Positions 8,574 through 16,134 of a stretch of 64,000 bases of DNA are shown here, one piece after another (positions within the stretch are counted from its first letter, which is position 1; each line of letters begins with the position of its first letter). The translations under genes and the position numbers were made by a program. Origin of the DNA: NCEH01 sp002257205 (GTDB lineage Bacteria > Pseudomonadota > Alphaproteobacteria > Rhizobiales > Xanthobacteraceae). The stretch lies in NCBI RefSeq assembly GCF_043195105.1, contig NZ_JBAFWO010000002.1; one strand, given 5' to 3'. Under the pieces are notes generated by a model. It made no database searches and was not told the DNA's origin. It saw nothing but the letters and a program-made list of their open reading frames with translations.

Positions 8574-9289
8574 ACCGCGCCGCGCCGCGCGTCGATCTGT
8601 TCGACGCCCGTCCCGAGGACGAGCGGGCGCTGGCGCTCGCCCGCGACCTGCGGATCATCGAGGCGCTGCTGTTCACCTCGGCGATGCCGCTGGACGCCGC
8701 CGCGCTGCGCCCGCATCTGCCGGCCGACGCGGACATCCCCGCTCTCATGGACGCGCTCACGGCCGATTATGCGCGCCACGGCGTGAATGTGGTGAAGGTG
8801 GCCGGCGGCTGGATGCTGCGCACCGCGCCGGACCTTGCCCATGTGGTGGCCGCCGGCGCCCCCGAGCCGCGCAAGCTTTCGCGCGCGGCCATCGAGGTGC
8901 TGGCCATCATCGCCTATCACCAGCCGGTGACGCGGGCGGAAATCGAGGAGATTCGCGGCGTCTCCACCTCCAAGGGCACGCTCGACGTGCTGCTGGAGAG
9001 CGGCTGGGTGCGCCTGCGCGGCCGCCGCAAGGCGCCGGGGCGGCCCGTGACATATGGAACCACGCCCACCTTTCTGGTCCATTTCGGGCTCGACGGCGTG
9101 CAGGATCTGCCCGGCCTGGACGAGCTGAAGGGCGCGGGGTTGCTGGACGGGCGCATTCCTTCCGGCTTCTCCATCCCGCTGCCGTCCGATGATGACACGC
9201 TGCGCGAGGACGAAGATCCGCTGGAGGCCGACCCTCTGGACTTCGCCCTTGCACCGCCGCCGCAGCCGGGCGACGAGGACGAGGAATGA
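8570..9289 (+). CDS. scpB: Segregation and condensation protein B
   Basis: The winged-helix partner of ScpA in the SMC complex. 239 residues, with the ScpB hallmarks RIIEALLFTSAMPLDAAAL, GGWMLRTAPDLAHVV and the highly conserved LSRAAIEVLAIIAYHQPVTR with EIEEIRGVSTSKGTLDVLLE (about residues 100-145). The last ~50 residues are acidic (DDDTLREDEDP to GDEDEE). It starts in the ATGA overlap with scpA, and its own stop overlaps the start of the ABC ATPase gene by 4 bases. Confidence 0.94.
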   Translation: MNRAAPRVDLFDARPEDERALALARDLRIIEALLFTSAMPLDAAALRPHLPADADIPALMDALTADYARHGVNVVKVAGGWMLRTAPDLAHVVAAGAPEPRKLSRAAIEVLAIIAYHQPVTRAEIEEIRGVSTSKGTLDVLLESGWVRLRGRRKAPGRPVTYGTTPTFLVHFGLDGVQDLPGLDELKGAGLLDGRIPSGFSIPLPSDDDTLREDEDPLEADPLDFALAPPPQPGDEDEE

Positions 9290-10377
9290 AAATCGAGACC
9301 AAGACCGTGCGCCAGCGAACCCCCGCCGCCATCGCCAAGGGCCTGAGCTTCGAGGATGTGCGCCTGTCCTACGGCGACGTGGAGGCCGTGCGCGGCATCA
9401 CTCTGCACGTGCGGCCCGGCGAGGTTCTCTGCCTCCTCGGCAATTCCGGCTGCGGCAAGACTTCGCTGCTGCGCCTCGCGGCGGGCATCGAGCGGCCGGA
9501 CAGCGGGCGCATCAGCGTCGACACCATCGAGATGGCCGGGCCCTCCGCCTTCGTGCCGGCGGAACGGCGCGGCATCGGGCTGGTGTTCCAGGATTATGCG
9601 CTTTTTCCGCACCTGACCAACCTGCAGAACGTGATGTTCGGCCTTTCCGGCCTGCGCAAGTCCGAAGCCGAGGGGGAGGCGCTGCGCGCGCTCGCCCGCG
9701 TCGATTTGGAGCGCTATGCGGGCGCCTATCCCCATGAATTGTCCGGCGGCCAGCAGCAGCGCGTGGCGCTCGCGCGCGCGCTTGCCCCGCGTCCCGGCAT
9801 CCTGCTGCTGGACGAGCCGTTCTCCGGCCTCGACCGGCGCCTGCGCGACCAGGTGCGGGCCGATACGCTGGCGGTGCTGCGCGATGCGCGCGCCACCTGC
9901 ATCATCGTCACCCACGATCCCGAGGAAGCGATGCGTCTCTCCGATCGCATCGCCTTGCTGCGCAATGGCGAGCTGGTGCAGGTGGGGCCGCCGGAAGAGC
10001 TGTATCGCGCGCCACGCGACCTCGGGGCGGCGCGTTTCTTCTGCGAGCTGAATGAGATGGACGCGATGGTGCAGGGCGGATGGGTGAACAGCCCGCTCGG
10101 CAGCTTTCCCGCTCCGCAAGGTACGGCGGACGGCGCGGCCGTGCTGGCGGTGCGGCCGCAGGGCATCTCGCTGACCGCCAATCCATGCGGGATTCGCGGC
10201 CGGGTGGTGGAGCGGCGGTTCCTCGGCGAGCTTGATCTCGTCGAAGTGATGGTGGCCGGGCGCGACCGTCCGGTGGTGGCGCGGCTGCGCGCGCCGCCGG
10301 GCGCGGTGCCCGGACGGGACGTGGGCGTGATGGTGGACCCGTCCGAAGTCCTTGTTTTCGCCGCTTCCGGGGGATAA
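9286..10377 (+). CDS. FbpC-like ABC transporter ATP-binding protein, orphan
   Basis: A 363-residue ABC ATPase. Visible motifs are Walker A LLGNSGCGKTSLLRLAAGIE, Q-loop GLVFQDYALFPHLTN, signature LSGGQQQRVALARALAP, Walker B ILLLDEPFSGLD and H-switch CIIVTHDPEEAM. A C-terminal TOBE-type domain follows (from FFCELNEMDAMVQGGW, with VLAVRPQGISL). The whole resembles ATPases of Fe(III)/polyamine/sulfate-type importers; the FFCELNE segment is reminiscent of FbpC. No permease or binding-protein gene is adjacent, so the partner must be encoded elsewhere. The gene begins inside the scpB stop (ATGA), which ties its translation to a chromosome-segregation operon. In many relatives tatA follows scpB directly, so this gene looks inserted into a conserved order. 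Confidence 0.85.
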   Translation: MKIETKTVRQRTPAAIAKGLSFEDVRLSYGDVEAVRGITLHVRPGEVLCLLGNSGCGKTSLLRLAAGIERPDSGRISVDTIEMAGPSAFVPAERRGIGLVFQDYALFPHLTNLQNVMFGLSGLRKSEAEGEALRALARVDLERYAGAYPHELSGGQQQRVALARALAPRPGILLLDEPFSGLDRRLRDQVRADTLAVLRDARATCIIVTHDPEEAMRLSDRIALLRNGELVQVGPPEELYRAPRDLGAARFFCELNEMDAMVQGGWVNSPLGSFPAPQGTADGAAVLAVRPQGISLTANPCGIRGRVVERRFLGELDLVEVMVAGRDRPVVARLRAPPGAVPGRDVGVMVDPSEVLVFAASGG

Positions 10378-10550
10378 CGCTGGATTTTGGGCGCGCATGC
10401 CGGGCGGATGCCGCAAGGTGAATGCGACGACGCTTCCGGTCGGGAAAAGTCGTTCAACTTTGCCGGGACATGCTCTAGAGTCGGTGGCATGAGAGCGGCG
10501 CAAAGCCGCGCGATCGGCGCCGTGCGCGCGACGTTTTTGGAGGAAGTGTT

Positions 10551-10781
10551 ATGGGTTCGTTGAGCATCTGGCACTGGATCATCGTGCTGGCCGTGGTGCT
10601 CCTCCTGTTTGGTCGCGGCAAGATCTCCGACCTGATGGGCGACGTGGCCAAGGGCATCAAGTCCTTCAAGAAGGGCTTGGCCGAGGATGAGACGCCCGCG
10701 CCGGCGGCCACGCCGGAAGCGCCGCGTCCGATTCCGCACCAGGCATCGGCTGCACCCGAGGCAGAGAAGAAGGCCGTCTGA
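10551..10781 (+). CDS. tatA: Sec-independent translocase subunit TatA
   Basis: The pore-forming subunit of the twin-arginine translocase. 76 residues: one transmembrane helix (WIIVLAVVLLLF), the hinge FGRGKISDLMGDVAKGIKSF that forms the amphipathic helix, and an Ala/Pro/Glu-rich tail. It is preceded by a good ribosome site (ggaggaagtgtt). A 173-bp gap separates it from the ABC ATPase, enough for its own promoter, and tatB follows after 55 bases. Confidence 0.95.
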   Translation: MGSLSIWHWIIVLAVVLLLFGRGKISDLMGDVAKGIKSFKKGLAEDETPAPAATPEAPRPIPHQASAAPEAEKKAV

Positions 10782-10836
10782 GGCTTCATTCGGGCGCTAG
10801 AGGAGGCCGCGGCTGAGCCGCAGGCATTGAGCCGTC

Positions 10837-11508
10837 ATGTTCGACATCGGCTGGTCTGAGCTCATGTTGATCGGCGTTGTTGCGCTGATCGTCATCGGGC
10901 CCAAGGAATTGCCATCGGTTCTGCGCACCGTGGGGCGCACGGTCACCAAGCTGCGCCGCATGGCGGGCGAGTTCCAGGGGCAATTCCAGGATGCCCTTAG
11001 GGAAGCGGACCTGTCGGACATGCGCAGCGAGATCGGCAATATCGCCGAGAGCGCGAAATCCTCTTTCCCCGGGTCGGACGTGTTCGACCCGCTGCGCAGC
11101 ATCCGCGAGGAGATTCGCTCCACCGTCGAGGGCGTCACCAAGTCGGCCGCGCCCGTCGATGCGCCCGCCGTCGATGCGCCCCCTGTGGAGGTGCCGGCGG
11201 TGACCAAGACCCTCTCGCCCCATGAGGCTGCCGCCATGAGCGCGGCGGCCGCGATCACCGCCGCCACCGCGCAGATCGCCAATCCCGCGCAGGCCGCGCC
11301 CGCGCAGCCCATGCCCGTGCAGGCCATGCCCGTGCAGGCCGCGCCCACCGTCGCCGTTTCCAGCGAGCCCCTCGTGCCGTTACCGCCCCCCGCCGCCGAG
11401 CCCGTTCTTCTCGCCCCGCCCCCTGAGGCGGTGCCGCTGTCCGCACCCTCTTCCGATACGGACGGATCGCGGGCAGAAGGGTCGCGGGCGGAAGGGTCGC
11501 GGACATGA
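10837..11508 (+). CDS. tatB: Sec-independent translocase subunit TatB
   Basis: The substrate-receptor partner of TatC. The first ~60 residues are canonical: MFDIGWSELMLIGVVALIVI then GPKELPSVLRTVGRTVTKLR and a long amphipathic helix. Residues ~90-223 form an Ala/Pro/Val-rich low-complexity tail that holds two sets of 15-bp tandem repeats, one encoding MPVQA twice and one encoding GSRAE/GSRT at the very end. At 223 residues it sits in the longer alphaproteobacterial class. Its last codons overlap the tatC start by 4 bases. Confidence 0.93.
   Translation: MFDIGWSELMLIGVVALIVIGPKELPSVLRTVGRTVTKLRRMAGEFQGQFQDALREADLSDMRSEIGNIAESAKSSFPGSDVFDPLRSIREEIRSTVEGVTKSAAPVDAPAVDAPPVEVPAVTKTLSPHEAAAMSAAAAITAATAQIANPAQAAPAQPMPVQAMPVQAAPTVAVSSEPLVPLPPPAAEPVLLAPPPEAVPLSAPSSDTDGSRAEGSRAEGSRT
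11311..11340 (+). repeat. 15-bp tandem duplication inside tatB
   Basis: Two identical adjacent copies of atgcccgtgcaggcc (11311-11325 and 11326-11340), each encoding MPVQA. Flanking bases (gcgcagccc before, gcgccc after) look like decayed further copies. The repeat is in frame and lies in the low-complexity tail, so length variation by slippage would be tolerated. Confidence 0.8.
11464..11508 (+). repeat. Three 15-bp tandem units at the tatB/tatC junction
   Basis: Units ggatcgcgggcagaa, gggtcgcgggcggaa and gggtcgcggacatga lie end to end. They encode GSRAE-GSRAE-GSRT, and the last, divergent unit contains both the tatC ATG (11505) and the tatB stop. Gain or loss of a unit keeps both frames and only shifts the length of the TatB tail. 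Confidence 0.78.
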
Positions 11509-12305
11509 GCACGGACGAAATCGACGCCTCGAAGGCGCCGCTTATCGAGCATCTGGTCGAGCTGCGCTCGCGCCTGATCAAATCGGTGATCGCGTTCCTG
11601 ATCGCCTTTTTCATCTGCTTCATGCTGGCGAAGCAGATCTACAATATCCTGCTGTGGCCCTATGAATTCGCCTCCGGCTTTTCGTCGAGCGTGAAGCTCA
11701 TCTATACGGCGCCACAGGAATTCCTGTTCACCCAGATCAAGCTCGGCATGTTTGGCGCGGCGTTCATCTCCTTCCCGGTGGTGGCGACGCAGATTTACAT
11801 GTTCGTGGCGCCGGGCCTCTACAAGCATGAGAAGAATGCGTTCGTTCCGTATCTGGTCGCGACGCCCATCTGCTTCCTGATCGGCGCGGCGTTCGTCTAT
11901 TTCGTCGCCATGCCGCTGGCCATGACCTACTTCCTGGGCATGCAGCAGGTGGGCGGCAACGGGCAGGCGGAAATCTCGCTGCTGCCGAAGGTGAGCGAAT
12001 ATCTCTCGCTCATCACCACGCTGATCCTGGCGTTCGGCATCTGCTTTCAGCTTCCGGTGATTCTCACCTTGCTGGCGCAGGTGGGGGTGGTGACGGCCGA
12101 CATGCTCACCAAGGCGCGGCGCTATGCCATCGTCGGCGTGTTCATCCTGGCCGCCGTGCTCACCCCACCGGATGTCATCAGCCAGCTCTCTCTTGCGATC
12201 CCGACGCTGCTTCTCTACGAGATTTCGGTCTATCTGGTGCGCATCGTCGAGAAGCGGCGGAATGCGGCCGAGGCGGCCCGCGCGGCGGCCGAGGCGGCGG
12301 ACTGA
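11505..12305 (+). CDS. tatC: Sec-independent translocase subunit TatC
   Basis: The multi-spanning receptor that recognises twin-arginine signal peptides. 266 residues with six predicted membrane helices. Conserved motifs include PLIEHLVELRSRLIKSVIAF at the N-terminus, PQEFLFTQIKLGMFGAAFIS, FVAPGLYKHEKNAFVPY and FGICFQLPVILTLLAQVGVV, then KARRYAIVGVFILAAVLTPP before DVISQLSLAIP. The start is in an ATGA overlap with tatB, so tatABC is a standard operon. serS follows after a 102-bp gap. Confidence 0.96.
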   Translation: MSTDEIDASKAPLIEHLVELRSRLIKSVIAFLIAFFICFMLAKQIYNILLWPYEFASGFSSSVKLIYTAPQEFLFTQIKLGMFGAAFISFPVVATQIYMFVAPGLYKHEKNAFVPYLVATPICFLIGAAFVYFVAMPLAMTYFLGMQQVGGNGQAEISLLPKVSEYLSLITTLILAFGICFQLPVILTLLAQVGVVTADMLTKARRYAIVGVFILAAVLTPPDVISQLSLAIPTLLLYEISVYLVRIVEKRRNAAEAARAAAEAAD

Positions 12306-12407
12306 GGGTTTTCGGGCGCATCCCACACTGTTCGGGCGAGGGATGAAGCCCCACCGTCCCCAAGGGGCGGAGGGGCGCCGTCGCCTTATCGCGGCGGAGC
12401 CGGTTTC

Positions 12408-13973
12408 ATGCACGATATCAAATGGGTCCGCGAGCAGCCCGAAGCCCTCGTCACGGCCCTGACGCGCCGGCGCGTGGATGGGACCGAGGCGACCGCCCTG
12501 CGCGACAAGCTGCTGGCCCTCGACGAGCAGCGCCGCGCCACGCTCACCACGCTGGAAGGCCTGCTCGCGCGCCGCAATGCGGCGTCGAAGGAAGTCGGCC
12601 AGGCCAAGGCGGCGAAGGATGAAGCCCGCGCCGCCGCGCTCATGGAGGAAGTCGGCCGGCTGAAGGTGGATATTCCCGCCCTGGAGCAGGAGGCGAAGGC
12701 GCTCGACGCCGCGCTGACCACCGAGCTTGCCGCCATCCCCAACGTGCCGCTGGACAGCGTGCCGGATGGCGCGGACGAGCACGACAATGTGGAGAAGAGC
12801 GTCTCCGGCACCAAGCCGACTTATGATTTCGCGGCGAAGCAGCATTTCGAGGTGGGCGAAGGCCTCGGGATGATGGATTTCGACACGGCGGCAAAGCTGT
12901 CCGGCGCGCGCTTCGTGGTCAATAAGGGCCCGCTGGCCCGCATGGAGCGGGCGCTGGGGCAATTCTTCCTGGACGTGCATACGCAAGAGCACGGCTATAT
13001 GGAAGTGAATCCGCCGCTGCTGGTGCGCGACGAGGCGATGTTCGGCACCGCGCAATTGCCGAAGTTCGACTATGATCAGTTTCAAGTCAATAGAACCGCA
13101 AGCCTTGAAGAAACGGTCACATCTGAGCGTGATCGAAGCTTATCTCAGATCGAAAATTCAATAGTTTCTGCGATGAGCAACAGCGAGCGCGTAAACATTG
13201 ACGAATTTCTTGACAAAATGAACCTACTTAGCGATACCATGCAAAAGCACGGTTACGCGAGCGCAACCATTGAGAACACACTCAATCGAGCAATAAAAAA
13301 GATGCAGAATGCTCTTGCTGAAGAGCAAAATCGTAAAATCGAAAAACCCGAGGTCCCCGAACGCCTCTGGCTCATCCCCACCGCCGAAGTCCCGCTCACG
13401 AACCTCGTGCGCGAATCCATCCTTTCGGAAGAAGAACTCCCCCTGCGCCTCACCGCCTGCACGCCGTGCTTCCGGGCCGAGGCGGGGTCGGCGGGGCGGG
13501 ATACGCGGGGCATGATCCGCCAGCACCAGTTCACCAAGGTGGAATTGGTCTCCATCACCGCGCCGGAAAAATCCCTGGAGGAGCACGAGCGCATGCTCGC
13601 CTGCGCCGAGGCGGTGCTGAAGAAGCTGGACCTGCATTATCGCGTGGTGACGCTCTGCACCGGCGACATGGGGTTCGCCTCGCAGAAGACCTATGACATC
13701 GAGGTGTGGCTGCCGGGGCAGGGGATGTATCGCGAGATTTCCTCCTGCTCGGTGTGCGGCGATTTCCAGGCCCGCCGCATGAATGCCCGCTATCGCCCGG
13801 CGGACAGCAAGAGCCCGCGCTTCGTCCACACGCTGAACGGCTCCGGCGTCGCCGTCGGCCGCGCGCTGGTGGCGGTGCTGGAGAATTACCAGCAGGAAAA
13901 TGGCGCGGTCGCCGTGCCGGCGGCGCTCGCGCCTTATATGGGCGGGCTCAAGCTGATCGAGAAAATGAAATAG
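12408..13973 (+). CDS. serS: Seryl-tRNA synthetase with an unusual ~90-residue insertion
   Basis: Charges tRNA-Ser and tRNA-Sec with serine. The protein is 521 residues; typical bacterial SerRS is about 425-430. The N-terminal coiled-coil tRNA arm (residues ~30-105) is normal. The class II core is complete: motif 1 region GARFVVNKGPLARMERAL, LLVRDEAMFGTAQLPKF (ends at residue 220), the serine-binding IPTAEVPLTNLVRE (from ~322), motif 2 CFRAEAGSAGRDTRGMIRQH and motif 3 LNGSGVAVGRALVAVLENYQ. The excess lies between LPKF and LWLIPTAEV, where this protein has 99 residues and E. coli SerRS has under 20. That stretch is AT-rich and helical in character (separate entry). The reading frame is unbroken, so an active enzyme is likely. 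It follows tatC and precedes surE, the usual order. Confidence 0.93.
   Translation: MHDIKWVREQPEALVTALTRRRVDGTEATALRDKLLALDEQRRATLTTLEGLLARRNAASKEVGQAKAAKDEARAAALMEEVGRLKVDIPALEQEAKALDAALTTELAAIPNVPLDSVPDGADEHDNVEKSVSGTKPTYDFAAKQHFEVGEGLGMMDFDTAAKLSGARFVVNKGPLARMERALGQFFLDVHTQEHGYMEVNPPLLVRDEAMFGTAQLPKFDYDQFQVNRTASLEETVTSERDRSLSQIENSIVSAMSNSERVNIDEFLDKMNLLSDTMQKHGYASATIENTLNRAIKKMQNALAEEQNRKIEKPEVPERLWLIPTAEVPLTNLVRESILSEEELPLRLTACTPCFRAEAGSAGRDTRGMIRQHQFTKVELVSITAPEKSLEEHERMLACAEAVLKKLDLHYRVVTLCTGDMGFASQKTYDIEVWLPGQGMYREISSCSVCGDFQARRMNARYRPADSKSPRFVHTLNGSGVAVGRALVAVLENYQQENGAVAVPAALAPYMGGLKLIEKMK
13083..13361 (+). other. AT-rich in-frame insertion within serS (about residues 226-318)
   Basis: Hand counting gives about 43 % GC from 13081 to 13350, against roughly two-thirds on both sides; codons such as ATA, AAA, AAT, TTA and CTA cluster here. 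The encoded segment begins near VNRTASLEETVTSERDRS and ends near EEQNRKIEKPEVPER. It reads as about three amphipathic helices (around SLSQIENSIVSAM, DEFLDKMNLLSDTMQ and TIENTLNRAIKKMQNALAE). It has no stop codon and no Cys, and shows no intein splice signals (no Cys/Ser at an N-junction paired with His-Asn at the C-junction). I find no obvious flanking target duplication or terminal inverted repeats. The exact borders are uncertain by about 10 codons on each side because the host loop is naturally variable. Confidence 0.8.
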
Positions 13974-14010
13974 GGCCTTGGGTCTCAGGGGCGCGTTCCC
14001 GCGCTGCGCG

Positions 14011-14128
14011 CCCCCTCCCCAACCCTCCCCCGCACGCGGGAGAGGGGGCCAACACATTTTTTGTCTCATCGCGCGCGCGCCGCCGTTTGCGCTCCCTCTC
14101 CCGCGTGCGGGGGAGGGTGGGGAGGGGG
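14011..14128. repeat. Large inverted repeat between serS and surE
   Basis: The left arm (14011-14046, beginning ccccctccccaaccctcccc) and right arm (14094-14128, ending gtggggaggggg) are reverse complements over about 35 bases with one base missing, around a ~47-base spacer. Each arm also holds a small palindrome around cccgcacgcggg / cccgcgtgcggg. This kind of C/G-rich palindromic intergenic element is common and dispersed in Hyphomicrobiales genomes. It occupies the middle of the 353-bp serS-surE gap. The rest (14129-14326) shows no gene I can support; it holds the surE leader. Confidence 0.8.
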
Positions 14129-14326
14129 AATGCTGCCTTTCCGCGCGTGCCATCATCCCCTGAACCCGCCTTAGCCCCGGATGGCTTCTCCTTTCGTTGC
14201 AGTGTCACGGCACTCCGGGTAAGCAGCGCTCATCAAAGTGCAGCGTCGCCGCAGGCTGCCCGGCCAATCTGGCGCGACGCCATCCACCCCGCCGGCACCG
14301 GCTGGCCGCACCTGAGGACCCATCCC

Positions 14327-15094
14327 ATGCGCATCCTGGTCACCAATGATGACGGCATCCACGCGCCGGGGCTCGATGCATGCGCGCGCATTGCCCGCGC
14401 CCTGTCGGACGATGTGTGGGTGGTGGCGCCGGAGACCGACCAGTCGGGCGTCGCCCATTCGCTCTCGCTCAGCGATCCGCTGCGCCTGCGGCAGGTGGAG
14501 GATCAGCGCTTCGCGGTGAAGGGCACGCCCACCGACTGCGTCATCATGGCGGTGCGCCACCTCATGGAAGGCAAGGCGCCGGACCTCGTGCTCTCGGGCG
14601 TCAATCGCGGGCAGAACATCGCCGAGGACGTGAGCTATTCCGGCACCGTGGCGGGCGCCATCGAGGGGACGATCCTCGGCATTCCCTCCATCGCCTTGTC
14701 GCAGGCGTTCGGCCCAGCGACGCGCGCGAATCCCTCCTACGACACCGCCGAGGCCCATGCGCCGGAGGTGATCCGCACCTTGCTGAAGGAGGGCATTCCC
14801 GCCGGCATCCTGGTAAATGTGAATTTCCCGGATCGCCCGCCGCGCGATGTGCAGGGCATCGCCGTCACCGCCCAGGGCCGGCGCGACCAGAATCTCATGC
14901 GCATCGAGGCGCGCCAGGATGGGCGCGGCAATGCCTATTATTGGATCGGCTTCGAGCGCCGCGTGTTCGGCACCGTGCCGGGCTCGGACCTGCGGGCGCT
15001 GGACGAGGGCCGCATCTCCGTGACGCCGCTGCGGCTCGACATGACCGACGAGCCCTTCATGACCCGCCTCGCGCAGGTGTTCGAGGAAAAGTAA
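14327..15094 (+). CDS. surE: 5'/3'-nucleotidase SurE
   Basis: A metal-dependent survival nucleotidase/phosphatase. The 255-residue protein starts with the diagnostic MRILVTNDDGIHAPGLDACA (metal-binding Asp-Asp at residues 8-9), followed by VVAPETDQSGVAHSLSL, VKGTPTDCVIMAVRHLM and the conserved DLVLSGVNRGQNIAEDVSYS and GTVAGAIEGTILGIPSIALS. I chose the ATG at 14327 because the conserved N-terminus begins there; longer in-frame extensions run through the repeat element and are not protein-like. pcm, which often follows surE, is not here. Confidence 0.96.
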   Translation: MRILVTNDDGIHAPGLDACARIARALSDDVWVVAPETDQSGVAHSLSLSDPLRLRQVEDQRFAVKGTPTDCVIMAVRHLMEGKAPDLVLSGVNRGQNIAEDVSYSGTVAGAIEGTILGIPSIALSQAFGPATRANPSYDTAEAHAPEVIRTLLKEGIPAGILVNVNFPDRPPRDVQGIAVTAQGRRDQNLMRIEARQDGRGNAYYWIGFERRVFGTVPGSDLRALDEGRISVTPLRLDMTDEPFMTRLAQVFEEK

Positions 15095-15174
15095 CGGTAA
15101 CATAGCTTGAGCTTCACTGTGGCCGGTGTCGTTTGCCGTCTAATCTCCTGTGCGACTCACGCAAGGGGACGGGA

Positions 15175-15498
15175 ATGAACGGAAAGCGGATTGCGATCAT
15201 GCTGGCGGTTGCCGGCATGTTGAATGGGGCGAGCTCAGGCGCCTGGGCCTATGCGGAGCCGGTGCCGGTGGCGCCGGTCCATCTCGCGGGCAAGACGGGC
15301 GTCGGCATCACGACGCTGGGCGGGGTCGCGCTCGGCATGGGCTTCGCACTGCCCGCCTCGATGATCCTGACCGCCGGCTATGTGGCGATCACGCAGCATC
15401 GGGAATTGACCCAGACCGAGGCGACCGAGGCCTTCTTCGGCACCCTCATCCCGCCGCTCGGCCTCTATTATCTCGGCCGCGATCTCTCCAGGAAATAG
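15175..15498 (+). CDS. Small exported or membrane protein of unknown function
   Basis: 107 residues, not recognised. A signal peptide is likely (MNGKRIAIMLAVAGMLNGAS to GAWAYAEP, cleavage near residue 23-25). A hydrophobic segment follows (GVALGMGFALPASMILTAGY), then a second one near the C-terminus (FFGTLIPPLGLYYLG), so it may be an inner-membrane protein with two spans. The ATG at 15175 has a clear ribosome site (aaggggacggga). It is monocistronic, 80 bases after surE. Base composition is like the neighbours. Confidence 0.7.
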   Translation: MNGKRIAIMLAVAGMLNGASSGAWAYAEPVPVAPVHLAGKTGVGITTLGGVALGMGFALPASMILTAGYVAITQHRELTQTEATEAFFGTLIPPLGLYYLGRDLSRK

Positions 15499-15631
15499 CC
15501 GTCGCGCGGGCGCGGGGCCGGCACTGGCCAGGGCGCTTCAAAAGCGACTATAAGCATCGGCGCGGACGGGCTCCAAAGGCTCGGCCGTGCTTTGCTGTTG
15601 CGCGCGCCGGATCGCGCGGGAGGATGCCATC

Positions 15632-15934
15632 GTGACGGGAACCGAGAAATCGAGCGCAGGGCTGGATGTGCGCCGCAGGCGCATCCTGTTCCGGGCCTGG
15701 CATCGCGGCACGCGCGAGATGGACCTGCTCATGGGCCGTTTCGCCGATGCCGAGATCGAGAGCCTCACCGAGGACGAGGTGACCGCGTTCGAAATCCTGA
15801 TCGAGGTGGAAGACCCCGACCTGATTTCCTGGATCGGCGGCAATGTGCCTGTGCCGCCCGACCATGACACCGAGATCTTTCGCCGGCTCCAGGGCTTTCA
15901 TCTGTCCGGCCGGGGCGTGCCGCGCGGGCTCTAG
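15632..15934 (+). CDS. sdhE: FAD assembly factor SdhE
   Basis: A small protein that helps flavinylate SdhA of succinate dehydrogenase and related flavoproteins. 100 residues from a GTG start at 15632 with gggaggatg upstream. The family motif RGTREMDLLMGRFAD (RGxxE) lies near residue 30, followed by EDEVTAFEILIEVEDPDLISWI. The length is normal for the family. No ATG is available near the conserved start, which supports GTG. sdhE stands directly upstream of mfd; its TAG stop lies within a repeat element that fills the gap. Confidence 0.88.
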   Translation: MTGTEKSSAGLDVRRRRILFRAWHRGTREMDLLMGRFADAEIESLTEDEVTAFEILIEVEDPDLISWIGGNVPVPPDHDTEIFRRLQGFHLSGRGVPRGL

Positions 15935-16036
15935 AGCATTTTCGAGCGAAGTGGAAACCGGTTCGCGTGAAGAAAATGCGATAATGCAATGAGTTAGAGC
16001 ATTTCATCGTTTCCGTGAAACGATGAAATGCTCTAA
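15931..16036. repeat. Palindromic intergenic repeat between sdhE and mfd
   Basis: Two palindromic parts. The first is imperfect, bounded by gcattttc (15936-15943) and gaaaatgc (15972-15979). The second is a perfect 19-bp stem with a 5-base loop (15994-16012 and 16018-16036; core gagcatttcatcgttt / aaacgatgaaatgctc). The agagcattttcgagcgaagt motif is, from memory, a widespread dispersed element in Hyphomicrobiales. It begins on the sdhE stop codon and could act as a terminator or mRNA stabiliser, though no U-tract follows. Confidence 0.82.
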
Positions 16037-16134
16037 AGCCGGCCCATCTTCTCCCTTTTCCCTTAGAGATGCCGGACCCTTGGGGTCCGCAGGACGGGCG
16101 CCGGTTCGCCCGCCCGCGCAATTGGAACCGATCC

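Noticed and set aside
10440..10490. Sigma-70 promoter for tatABC (ttcaac, 17 bp, tagagt)
   Set aside because: Both hexamers are weak matches; a promoter in this gap is likely but this exact site is not supported.
8917..10503. 528-codon minus-strand frame opposite scpB and the ABC ATPase
   Set aside because: Shadow frame; both plus-strand genes carry full family motifs.
10797..13085. 762-codon open frame on the minus strand opposite tatB, tatC and serS
   Set aside because: It is antisense to three well-supported genes, is His/Arg-rich in the way GC-rich shadow frames are, and has no recognisable domain.
13083..13361. Intein within serS
   Set aside because: The insert is too short for an intein, and no splice-junction residues (Cys/Ser/Thr plus His-Asn) or homing-endonuclease blocks are present; the extra segment is expected to stay in the protein.
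13083..13361. Frameshift or pseudogene of serS
   Set aside because: The frame is continuous from 12408 to 13973, with class II motifs 1-3 intact on both sides of the insert.
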